64,000 nucleotides of DNA from Liolophura sinensis (lineage: Eukaryota > Mollusca > Polyplacophora > Chitonida > Chitonidae). Location of the stretch: contig NC_088295.1 of the NCBI RefSeq assembly GCF_032854445.1, positions 14,991,385 to 15,055,384 of the forward strand, written 5' to 3'. This document shows, in pieces, positions 24,101 to 35,600 of the stretch. Both the position numbers and the translations under genes were made by a program. Below the pieces are notes generated by a model. That model made no database searches. It had not been told where the DNA came from and was given only the letters and a program-made list of their open reading frames with translations. Numbering within the stretch: the stretch's first letter is position 1; every line of letters starts with the position of its first letter.

Positions 24101-27100
24101 TTGTCTGATTATCAGTGATGTCTGCACCGACTGAAGGTTATGACACCAACACAAGACTGCATACCAGTCAAATGCCACGGCATGGCTGTACCATGCTTAC
24201 GAAATGACCTAAAAAAGCATTCAAGCTGCATGTGTTGCAAAAGTATGCGCAAGTGGCGATACCTCAAGTCGCTTGAGGTACTTGAATTTGTATTTTAAGT
24301 ACTTAAAAGTACTTGAAAAGTCCTTTTGTTTTTTTGGCTGTCAGGGGTGTGAACCCTGTTTACATCAGCAGGTTTGTCAGGTGTCTAACAAAGTGTGTTG
24401 GAAACAAGCTCTGCCCATTTTCCCCTAGCCAGAATTCTGACAACCACCACTCAGTTGAAAAATTCTTGATCACAGCACTCCTCACCAACAAATAAATCTG
24501 TACAGTTCTAAGATTAATTGCTTTACCTTGGTGTAATCTGTATGGAAAATGTTACTTGTCCACAGCTACAGGAAGCGGCCAACCCAAATGTTGGGAATTT
24601 GATAGACCTAGGACCTGAGCAGACTGGTCCTGCTCAAGCACCTGTCAGCACTAATGATGTCCAGGTTGGAATGGCTAAGATGAGTAAGCTCAACTCTGCT
24701 TTGTCCACATATATTTAATACATAGTGGTATAAAGGGAAGTATAAGTCCATTTTCACAGTGTCCTATGATTTACATGAATGAGTCAAAATTGTTCAAAGC
24801 TACCTGTTAGGCGAATTTTATGTAAATTTAATTTTAAAGTTTTGTGTTTCTGTACGAGATGTACATATAGTTTACATGTCTATAGAATGAATGACATACA
24901 TGTACCTTCTTGTAATTTGTGAAGGCATTCAGAATAACAGCAATGCCAACCCAGGAAATAGGGCAGAGGAAGCAGATTTTGATATGTTTGCACAGTCCAG
25001 GCAGTCCTTTGACCATAGCAGGCAAACATTAAGGTAAATGAATATCAGGAAACAGTCTGTCTTTATTTATAAGACATCCACATCTTCTCTTTGTGCCTTT
25101 GCCCTGATCACATACTTCATGTTTTAATAGATAAAAAACGTTCCGGATTTTGTACTCACCTTCATGTGATGATGGTTTATTATACTAACAGCCTATTAAA
25201 TATTAATGTCATAGATGTGTAAATATTCAGTAATTCTGAGGAAAGCAACTGTGTGAAGGAAAGTTCATGTTGTAGTTGTAGTACAGCTGTACATAGGAAG
25301 ATCTGCTAGCAACCTGTGGATCGTCATGGGTTTCCCTCGGGGCTCTGCCTGGTTTCTTCCCACCAAATAAATCAATAAATAAATGTTACAGTAAGTGTCT
25401 TGTTTGTTTCCCAGTGGAGAAGGTTATAAAGAACAACAAGCTGATCATTATCAGGGAGGATTAAGCAAAGCGGTCACAGCCAAGACGAATAAGGTAACAG
25501 TTTTGTTGGGCTTAGGTACGAGGTATTCGGATAATGCCATTCCTTCAGACAAATTCCATATTTACTTGTAAATGAAGTTGGCAACTCTTTGCTACTAAAT
25601 GCAGTGAATCATAAAAACAGGCATACAAAAGTATTAAATAAAACTGTGTCATAATATGAAATTTAGGCTTGAACTTGAAATGTTTTGTGATCTGTTTTGT
25701 GTTGGGCTGTGCTAGTTATGTGGCTATTATTTGATGTTTTGTTGTTGAAAGTTTATTTGTAAATGTTGTTTTTGATGTAAAATTCCAGTTGTCCTCTAAT
25801 CCGGAGTTACAGGTAACATTGTGTTTATTACAGGTTTATTTATCTGGGCATTGGGAACATGGATGTTGTTAACACTGCTTCATCATACCATTTTCATATG
25901 TCAATTTACCCTTAGCATCTGAATTTTATATATGTGCACAACCAGTGGATGTTTGTATGTTTTGTAAATAACCATACGTATGTTCCACTGATTTACTTAA
26001 GGTGTCCTTTGTGGTTAAAGCTGTACACGTCCTGTGCAAACTACCTTGGCATGTGAAATACCCCAGGTTTCTGATGTATGGTTAGGCAGACATGAAATAT
26101 TTCCCACACCTCCCCTCAGATGCCATGTATGTGCATGTGGGATGAAGGCCACATTAACAATTGTCCATGCTGTTAAATACCATGCCGCTCAAGATGCCCT
26201 ACTGTGTTCAGCCAAATGTTCACCATCATCACTTCTCCAGTTATACACACAAGCATAAGTTTAGTCCAGTTTCTTGCCATCTGTTTCTTTATGATGTGCA
26301 GATTTAAGAACTGGAGGTATCACCTCAGATTGTATTAACTATACACTGAATGCAAGATAAGACCACAGCCACATCCAACTTTTAGTGTATGCTTTAGATG
26401 GTACACTGCTTGCACTTGCAACTGCTTTTCTTAAAGATAAACTTTAGGGATTTATGATCAGAGTGGTGTTTGATGCACTAAATAAATCAGAAGATAACAT
26501 ACATGTACATCTTGAGACTTTATTATGACAGACTGATTGTAATTTGATAGAAAGTTGGCATGCTTTCAGACAGACTAATTTTTAAAAAATGTAAAAAAAA
26601 AAAAAAACCCTATTAAATATGATTAACTCCATGCTGATGAAGGTGAATGCATATTTTCTGAAAACTTTTATTATACATCTTTTACCATGGTAATTTGTGG
26701 GTAGAGGCGGGTAGGAAAATCCTGTAGTAAGCTTCTGATACTTTGATAATGTTCATGTGGTAAAGGGCCAGAAATTAAGTTTGACATTTAGTAAATATGA
26801 GCGTGCTGACTCCGGAAAGAGAAAATGTTTAAATAAAGGCTTTATCTACTGTCTTTGTGTGGACCCGCTGTATCACAGATTGGTTTACTTATGTATAAGT
26901 TACACTCACAATAAGCCGAGTCGGCATTTCAGAACTCTTGAGCAGTTCACACAAGTTTGGATAAGACAAGGTCGGGGTTCTTCTAAGCTAATGAGGCTAA
27001 AAGATGGGAGCCGTTAAGAGCTCTGTTGAGCCACCAGGCGTGACTGTGCAAGGTGTATATTGAGTCTAGCAGCTGCCTTGAAACCTCGCACCTTGTCTGT

Positions 27101-29042
27101 ACCAAACCTGCGTGAATTCATGGATTCAGAAGACGTCTTCAATGCCAACTCATCTTATTGGCCAGTATGCATTTATATGCATGCAGTGAACAACTTACCA
27201 CAAAGGCTACTTGATGGCACCTTGCACTTGAAGATATGGAATAGCTATATCACAAATTAAGGAAAGTTAGAACCTACACATTTGACTAGAGGACATACCC
27301 TGTTGTCTTGTAATAATGTCATTATAATCACCTAGGTGATAATTGTTTTATTATGGTACACCTTAATTTTCAGAGACAAAATAGTAAATAAAAATAATGA
27401 AAAGTAAATCATTTCAAAGAAATAAAACACAGATGTAAGATATCGTAAGAAAAGCTGGTGGTCTGTGTTTCCAGGTAGTTGACAAGGCCAGTGACTATGA
27501 TGAGATGGAAAGTTGGCTGGCCACTAATGAAAATGTGAGTACACTTGTACGACTGGATCTTAGCTACCAACTAAAGTGTACACTTTTATGCCGTTACCTG
27601 TATACCTGCAAACAAAAGTGTACACTTCTTTGCCCTGACCATACAATGGTTAATACAAAAGTGCACAAAATGGAGTGTCATAAAATGTTAGGTTTACTTT
27701 GATTACATGCACAGTGGAATCAAGTGTTAAACTGTGACTGTGACTATGACTTTAGCTGTATATACTAATTGACCAGGCCCCTCTGTGACTTTTGTAAAAT
27801 GTCATTGAACATCTGTTCAAGTCATAAGCATGAATTCGGGCATGATGCTGATGTTGTGCATTGTCTTGCCATGGATTTTTCTTTTTTTGTAAAGCATGGG
27901 ATGTTGTGAAAATAAATTTGGTGTTGATTTGTTGATGAATTCTCATGTCATGCATGACACATTTTGAAAGAACAGTGTTTGTTTATCTGCAGAAGGAGAC
28001 AGACAAGGAGGGAGGTGAATCGATAACAAGTTCAGGTAAAACTGTGAACTCAGTGCTTTGTAATAATTTTGTCTCACTATTGTCTTTTCTTGCCGGAGAT
28101 CACTTCTTTGGAAGTTAACAATCACATGTACAACAAGAGTATATCTGTGCTACCTCTCTCCATGGCAGCAGTGGAGCAATTGGACTGCTATAAAGTCATT
28201 CAAATGCAAATGCTCAGGTGTTCATATAGAAACTCTGTTATAATTGGTTAAATGCAATGTTTGTACAAGAAGATGTGCTGTTGTGGATTTTCATTTGTTG
28301 TGCACTTCTGTTACATCAAAGTAAATTTATGTTTGTCTTTTTTTTGTTCACCGTAAAATGGATTTTTATGATAATTTTGAATGCTGAGGATAAAGTTTGA
28401 ACTGGAGCCTGAAATCATTATAGGAATTCCATGAACAGATTTCCTCAATTTTGAGAGTGGCTTCTTTCATAAACCTTTGTAAATCAGTTGTTCATAATTT
28501 TCCTTGTGAATCTTATTGCTTAATGCCACTACAAACTAGACGTCATTTGCGAAAAAAAGTTGTGAGAAATTTGATAACAAATTTTTGTGAAATGTGCCCC
28601 AAGTTTAACGACCTATGTAACCAATGTTTTGATAGTACTATGGAGTGTTGAGCAATAATTTGCACAGTATTGTGAAGTTTGTATCTTTAAGGACACAAAC
28701 AAATCATTTTTAGCATGATTTTCATAATAATTGCGTGCATAAATTCCACTGAAAACAGTGATTTGATGGTTGAGAAGGTTGGAGATTTACTGTATGCCAT
28801 CTCTGACTTCTCTCCATATACATTGTGGATGCCGTTTTTTTCATTTCACAAAATAAATATTGTGATTTGTATGTTTTTTGTTTCTAGAATTCGACCGTTT
28901 CCTGGCTTCTCGTGCCGCAGCAGTTGATCAGCTGCCTGACATTCCTGCTGCTACAGGGACACAACTGCCACAAAGGGGAGGTAACCGACCCACAAGACAG
29001 TTGCAGAAAGAAGAAGAAGAGAATACCTTGTTTGCCTTATGA
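15151..29042 (+). CDS. TOM1L2: TOM1/TOM1L2 family endosomal sorting adaptor (VHS-GAT protein)
   Basis: Fifteen exons: 15151-15205, 18179-18263, 18527-18611, 19323-19469, 20131-20265, 20769-20810, 21156-21380, 22283-22361, 23176-23339, 24566-24683, 24925-25033, 25415-25493, 27475-27534, 27993-28035 and 28888-29042. They total 1581 nt, or 526 residues; human TOM1 is 492 and TOM1L2 507. A VHS domain spans about residues 8-150 ([30 protein letters not shown]). A GAT domain spans about 215-312 ([34 protein letters not shown]), and a clathrin-box-like LIDLG lies at 351-355. [33 protein letters not shown] and the C-terminal NTLFAL are family hallmarks. The family binds ubiquitin, Tollip and clathrin on endosomes. 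An in-frame ATG at 15094 would add 19 residues not seen in the family. A TOM1 versus TOM1L2 assignment is not secure; a single pre-duplication gene is expected in invertebrates. Confidence 0.94.
16779..17275 (+). mobile_element. Family A SINE interrupted by about 266 bp of other sequence
   Basis: The head and central domain run from 16779 to about 16962 and break off at AATGCTGAC. The family tail (CACAGCGTAAAACACCAATC plus AAATA repeats) resumes at about 17229. The intervening 16963-17228 does not match the family consensus visible in the other copies. It is an insertion into the SINE or a recombinant. It lies in TOM1 intron 1. Confidence 0.7.
23513..24358 (+). mobile_element. DNA transposon with CAGGGTTCGCAC ends, copy A, with a zinc-finger-like relic
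   Basis: Inverted ends CAGGGTTCGCAC and GTGTGAACCCTG are flanked by 6-bp direct repeats TTTACA (23507-23512 and 24359-24364). Subterminal arms are rich in CTTGAAAGTACTTG-type repeats. On the plus strand an ORF from 23856 reads [17 protein letters not shown] and is cut by a stop; SMSKSALDY follows slightly downstream. This resembles the start of a BED-like zinc-finger domain found in DNA-transposon proteins (from memory). The rest of a transposase is missing. It lies in TOM1 intron 9. The superfamily is unassigned: the ends look hAT-like, but hAT duplications are usually 8 bp. Confidence 0.75.
25287..25384 (+). mobile_element. Family A SINE fragment
   Basis: Only the central part (AGCAACCTGTGGATCGTC through GGTTTCTTCCCACC) is kept, fused directly to an AAATAAAT tail. 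The head and the GAGTACGGCG segment are missing. It lies about 30 bp before TOM1 exon 12. Confidence 0.65.
25789..25812 (+). other. Candidate 24-nt optional microexon in TOM1 intron 12
   Basis: The bases preceding 25789 end in TTCCAG and those after 25812 begin GTAACA, so a 24-nt segment is bounded by plausible splice sites. It is phase 0 on both sides, like the flanking exons, and would insert LSSNPELQ without shifting the frame. The constitutive transcript does not need it. Only transcripts can show whether it is used. Confidence 0.3.
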
Positions 29043-32000
29043 GATGTTTATTGTGTTGATGATAATGATGATTGAGTGGGAGGGAGTTGTGTGAACGAAT
29101 CTTTTCTTCATGTTGACGTCAAGCTGTATTGTTGTAGTATCAATACAAACACCAGTATAATTTATCTCCACCGTATGCAGAACTTTAAGGTGTTTACCTA
29201 AATCTACGTGACAGAAAGCAATGGTTGTATAATAGTTGACAAACCGTTTAAATGAATTTGCACATACACAACGCTAGCGGGCTAGATCACTTATGGTTGT
29301 ATAATTTCTGTTTGTATTCATCATAATCACATGACTTACATATGGCCTACGCATTGCTTGTTGTCAAGGTAAATCATGGAAAAAATGTTTGAAATGACAA
29401 TTGTGTGTATATGAACGTATCTGTATTATTTCAGATAAATGAGTATATAGCTGTTTGTGATTCTTATCTTTCTTGTTTGCAATGCAAGCCTTTTTGATGT
29501 TTTGTAATTTTTTTTATCTGTTTCTGAAACACTACAATATGGATCATTGGGTGATGAGTATAATGATCTTAGATAACCTCAAAACTGTGGTGCATGAAGT
29601 TGATAACAAGGTTTATGGCAAAAGAATACAAAGTTTTAACAAGAGAATTAAATGTAGTTTTAAAATTCTCCAGCAGAAATTAGAATTTATTTTATTCCTC
29701 TGTAGTGGATACTGTATGATTACTTCTTGTCATCAACACTTCCATTGGTTTAATTGAAGAGTCAAAAATTTCTTTGAAGTCACATTTTTTGTACAGTTTC
29801 TTGATGTATTTTATATCCGAAGTATGGGTATATATAAATTAGGAGGCATTGCTAGCTTAGGTTTCTTAATCTGTAAAATTGGGCATTATGCATAAAACTG
29901 GAAGTATGTACATCTGGTTTTGTTACGGTTACCATAAAAGAAGCATAAAGGTCTCCTAGTCTAAAATTTATTTCAATGAATAATCTGTGACCTTCTAAGA
30001 GCAAAGAGTGCTAGCTATATTGTTGGATTATATCAAAGATTAACTTTACATTGGTATTTAATTCAAATAAAGTTTAATAGATGTTTTAATGACGTGTACT
30101 AATATGATAAAATTCTTTACATACCACTTTCTTGGTGTGTTATTGTTCTGGTCAGCTGGAACTAAACTCTGATGTCATATAACGACATAAATCACAATTG
30201 TTGGAAGTCTGGATCTTGCGATCTGACAACTAAGAATATCTCTTTGTTAAATCTTAGCATGTTAATTGAGTGTAAGCTGTAGTCATTTTCATTGAAGATT
30301 TAATGCAGGCTGGCTATACCTTGGTATGGGCAACACTAGAAATTATTTCAGTTATGATTGCAGTTTAGATTTAGTGAGTGCAGTGAAAACATCAATCAAG
30401 TACCTGTTCTTTCATCAACAAAGACGTTTTATGTCTAAAATTAAGCTGTTGTGGAAATTTTGTACATGACAAGGTTAAAAGATGAAGGAAAGGAAATTCA
30501 GGTAAGGATTTATTCATCAGTTGAAAGTAATCTATTTTTTTTTTTTGTCTTTTTTATTCTTGTTCTTTTTGTACATATGGTTTTATCTGCAAGTAGACAT
30601 CTAGCCTGTATAAGTTATGTCATAAAAGCCTATCTTTTGTGTCTGTTCTCAATTTTTTGTGATGTTGCAGCTGTGTTTCTTGTTCTGGTACTTACTTTAT
30701 TCAGTTGTATATAGTATTTACATGTATATGACATATTGTATGCATAGGCCTTCTAATATATCTGTCGCCACAATATGGCTGAAACATTGCTAGTGAGGCA
30801 ATATACCGAAATCAATACACTTGATAGGTATCTGTAACAAAAAGTTAGGGATGGATTTCATTGTAAGTTTTTCATTTCGTGCAAAGAGCCATTTGCCATG
30901 AAATGTGCGGAAGTCATTTTTCCCAGTAATTTCTTTTCAAAATTAAAATTTGGTATACATTAAATTAGTGTCCATATTTGTTTACTGCACATTTTGGGTC
31001 ACAAATAGCTCATGTAGCATCACTTTTGTAGGTTTTTTTAAAGTAAAAAATATGTGTTTTGGTGCAAGTATTGAATTAAATGCATTTTCCAGATTGGGGG
31101 AATGTCATTGTACTATTTGATTCAGTATTCTGATTTCATTCTGTCTGGTATTTTGCCTTATTTAACCAATAATCTGCAATTTGCCTGTCTAAAAACAGTG
31201 TATGTTTCATCCACTCTTACATGTAGCTAAATGAAACTTGTGCTTGTCCACCCAATGTATCATGGTGTAAATGTGCAGCACAGGCACACAGTGGTTGTTA
31301 AAAGATGCTTCACTGTCACAGAAATGTTGATTAGCCAGTGCAAGCTGTTCAGAGATGGCCTAATGAGCAGTATTCGGAATCAGATGTCCTGCATGCCATG
31401 ATTGAACTGTGTGCTCTTGGTATCTTTCCCTGTGGTGCATTAATTGTCTTGTACAAAGGTGTATATGTGTCAGTGGGGGTTTGTGTATATATATCTGCAG
31501 TGAATACTGTGTGGGTATGTTAAATGTGATCCCATGCACACCTGTACAACTACTCTGTTAATGATAGACTTCGTTAATTGTATGCCACCTGGCAAATGCA
31601 ACAGTTGTCAGTTTTCTTCAACATGTAACTCACTGCTATACTGGAAACTAACCAAGATTATCACATAAAATAAACTATTGTAATATTATATTGTGTTGAG
31701 TTTTTGTCATCAGTTTATTGTTGGTTGCTGATAAATAGCGTTACATCAGTAGGCCTGTGCAGTGCTATTTCCTGAGCTGAAGGAAACAGACTGGGCAGTC
31801 TATGGACACTTCCATTCTCTGTGCTTGTGAGCCCTTGGTGACGTTACGCGTTTGATGACGCTCATTCGTCTTAATTGGGAAAATTTGTCAGTAACTTGCC
31901 AACGGCCTGTGGAATACCCTAGGCTTTCCAGTTCTTGCCTCCCATATAACCGACCAACTTGGTATAAGTGAAAAATTCTTGAGCATCGCATGTAACGGCT

Positions 32001-32693
32001 AATAAATGGATTCATTAAACAAGCTGTCTCCAGCCTGCGTCATTTCTGACATTGTAACTCTTATTCATTGAGGTGGTGAGGTCTCTGTGACACCTGCCAG
32101 GCTGCAGTGGTTTCTCCCATCTATTATCCAGACTATTTTTAAACTGAGTGAAATTTTGTAGGAGTACCGGTACAAGTATGGTGGGAAACACCAGTGAAAT
32201 ACATATTGGTGTTTACGAAGGATTTCTCACGTGACCATAAGCGGGTTTACGGGTAGAGTAATCCACAGGCCTTTGACAGATAGCCTTCGTAAGGTACCTC
32301 ACAATCCTGAAAGCCGTAGTGGATCCATGATAGCTGGCATACGCACACGGACACAAAGTTTAAATCAGTCTGTTGTCCATTTTGTGTTTATATAGACTGT
32401 AGGTCAGTCTGATCATTACCGTACCCTTCCGGGCTGTTACTAGTACAGAAAATATGTCCACTTTTGTCTCCAGAATTAGAGATTTAACAAAACTGTGTTG
32501 ATTACGCTTCATTATACATAACAGGCGCCACGATCTGTCTGAAATATTGCCCATGTGACGTTAAACCATAATTATATACATGTAAATCAGAACTTGACCC
32601 CACTCCGGAGGTGTATGTTTAAAGGGAAGTAACTGTTGGTGCGCCAAAGCTTTAACGCGACAGGTGTCGCTGTGGGTTCAGTGTAGCACGTCG
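29043..32693. other. TOM1 3' UTR and spacer before SRP68
   Basis: This 3.65-kb stretch is AT-rich and holds no recognisable coding region. AATAAA signals at about 30067 and in the AAATAAACTATTG context near 31667 are candidate TOM1 poly(A) sites, the latter giving a 3' UTR of about 2.6 kb. A decayed SINE tail lies at about 31880-32005. The last 120 bp before 32694 contain more CpG and are the likely SRP68 promoter. Confidence 0.5.
31880..32005 (+). mobile_element. Decayed family A SINE 3' half
   Basis: GTCAGTAACTTGCC at the left and GGTATAAGTGAAAAATTCTT at the right match the family body and tail with many substitutions. This is an old copy between TOM1 and SRP68. Confidence 0.5.
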
Positions 32694-35600
32694 ATGGTGG
32701 ACAGAAGCATGACTTCCGAAAGTGAAGACGTGGAAGATGGAAAAGAAGAACAACCACAAGCTGAGCTGTTTACAGTAGAGGGTAAGAGGACCTGGTGATC
32801 AAATACTTTCAGTGAAACTCTCAGACATGTACATTCTTATACGCAACTCATGTTTGTCACTTCAATATTTGGTGTTGTTGTTGTTGCCTGATGTGATAGT
32901 GACTAGGCTAGTCCATCTGGCTCCTCTGTCTTCCGTTAGAAACGGTTACCACAGTGTGTGAAACTGTCCGAATTGAACTTTATTGAACTGACGACATTTT
33001 TTTAAAAAATTTTATATTTTTTTATTTTTATTTTTTTTTTAAATTATTTTGCCAGTTGAAGGAACACGTGATGTTTGTCTGTAGAAAACTAACATATGTC
33101 CTACTTTAGCCAAGACAGGTTCTCACAAAGTTAAACAGATTACACCTGGATGCATGGAGGCTTATTTGGAAATTTGAAAGTTGAAGTTGCTAAAGTGACG
33201 TCAATTCATTGAAGAACCAGCTTTTCTCAATGAGAATCTAAGACAAGTCTCATTGATGAACAAAATGACAAACCTAGTCTTTACAACTGCAGCTTATTTT
33301 ATGCTGAAACACTAATCTGTAGCACAATTCTAATACTCACCTTCACAGTCTAGCCCTACCACTTCGCTATGCTTCAACTTGGAGGAAGGTGAGATCGCTC
33401 CATAAACATTATGCTCTGACTGCTTCCATGTGTATTTTTTATAAAACCTTCTAAAAACTTTGGTTCAAATTTTACATCCATAGAACTTCGTTAAATTACC
33501 AAAGCTAGTATAACATGGAATTCTTGGATGAGGAATGATTCTGCTGCTTCAGTTGATCTGCAGGGTTGGTAGGCTTGGTTGCAGTAAGCTTTTGAAGGTT
33601 GTGCTCTTCTACCAGTATGACATGTCCAGTGTGGAAAAGTGGAAATATTACTGATATAACATGGCTAATCACTAAATACAGCATATTACATCTGATTTCA
33701 TTTCAGTATTTATAGAACTGCTACCACATGGCCCTGACGTTAGTGATCATTCACCATAATACCTTAGCCTGTGGATCTGAAAGCAAATGGAAAGCAGTAT
33801 TTTGGGTTATTTAAGATGTCCAGTGAATTAAGTACTGATATTTCTCAGGCTGGTATTCATCTGAATTCTATTTTAGTTTTGCAGATTGTGAAAGAGGCCC
33901 AACAACAGCATGGTCTTAGGCATGGGGATTACCAAAGATATAGGTAGTTGAATCACACTGTTTTTTGTGCTTTTTATCAAAAGTGTGTCCTTAACAGTAA
34001 CACTTCCTGTGCTTGTTTTCAGTAACTTGATAACCTACCATCACAGATGCGTAACTTCCCTTTTCAATTTTTTATTACAGTGAATGTGCTATTAATTCAT
34101 AAGTAGATGTTTTGTTTCTCTTTCAAAATGTGATATTTTACTTTTATAGGAGTTATTGTTCTCGAAGAATTCGCCGTATTAGGAAATCCTTGCATTTTCC
34201 CCAAGGTGACAGAAGACGTGTACAGCCTAAGGTGATCACTCAGGAGTTACTTAAGGATGTCAGGTAGGAACAGATAGTTCTTGTTTTGAAAACAGGAAGA
34301 ATTTAGTGACCTCTTTAATCACTCTCCTATCACTATCATAGCTAAAACAAGTGATTGCTGTAAAGTGAATTTTCAAGGGACACTCAGACAACGTAATACA
34401 AACTGTTCATGAGATTATATTTGTATACCAGGTACCTACACTTACCTCTTTTCTGTGCTGAGAGGGCTTGGGGTTACGCTATGCAGCTCAAGGATGAGGC
34501 AAACACCGAACATAGGAAAAAATTCCATATGAGTGCCCGCCTGAAAAAAGCAGTGCAGTATACAGAGGAGTTACTGAAGCTATGTGATAGCCCTAAGTGT
34601 GATGCCAGGACAAAACTAGAGGCACAGGTAAGGCTTAGCCCTTTTGTTTATTGCGTCAAGTCCACTGTTTTTTAATTCTGATAACGGATAAAGAAGTGAT
34701 AAGGCTGAGCTTGGCCTTTAGCCAACAAATGCATTTTAGCAATTTTAGGGATGATACGAGAAAAAAATTTTTAAAGTGGACTGGATCAGCATTTTAAAAC
34801 TAACATTTTTCTGTTCACAAACAGAAGTTCATATGCACACACTTGATATTAAATCAGTGATGACTGGGTCAGATATTTCAACCGTGAAATATTCGTGAAT
34901 GTTATCTTTCTTGTAGGCTTACAATTCCTGGATGAAAGGGAGTCTTCAGTTTGAATCTGAGAACTGGAAGAGTGCGATTGAACTGCTGAGTAATGCTAAG
35001 TAAGTGCTGTTGTATAGGCCAGTCTCTTGTCACAACAATGGCCAGAGGAATTCTAAATATTGCCATTCTTGGACGTGTTAATGCAGCCATATTTCTTTGA
35101 TTTATGTCGACCCAAGCGATAGATTTTGTAATCGATGACGAACAATGTCATGTGATGCAATAGATTATGAAGAAGAAATTATTTTAAGAAATAATCAGCT
35201 TCTTGGGTTCATTTTAGCATAATAAGTTTTCCTACAGGGTGCGCACAGTCCTTGAAACTTCTTGAAAGTGCTTGAAAAAATACAATTTCATTTTCAAGTA
35301 CTTGAAAGTCGTTCCGCTGGCACTCACCATTGTTCCAAATTTAGAACCTTTTTTTGAAATGGTGATAAAATTTGATAAAATGTTAATGTTTTTGGCGACA
35401 AATTTATTTACTTAAGAAAAATTACAAGCGTTGCATAAAATCTACCATGAGAGTTTTCTGGGGTTTGTAGCAGATTTTTGAAATTTTTCTTATGAAAATA
35501 ATCCACTTATTTTCATTTGAAATGGCCTCATCTCGGCGAAACAACAACAACACAGTTGTATGGCGATTACCTGACAGAAATCTACAAAGGGGGTTCACCT

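Noticed and set aside
23804-24178. 124-residue ORF on the minus strand
   Set aside because: It lies inside a DNA transposon copy, antisense to the zinc-finger-like relic, with no similarity of its own.
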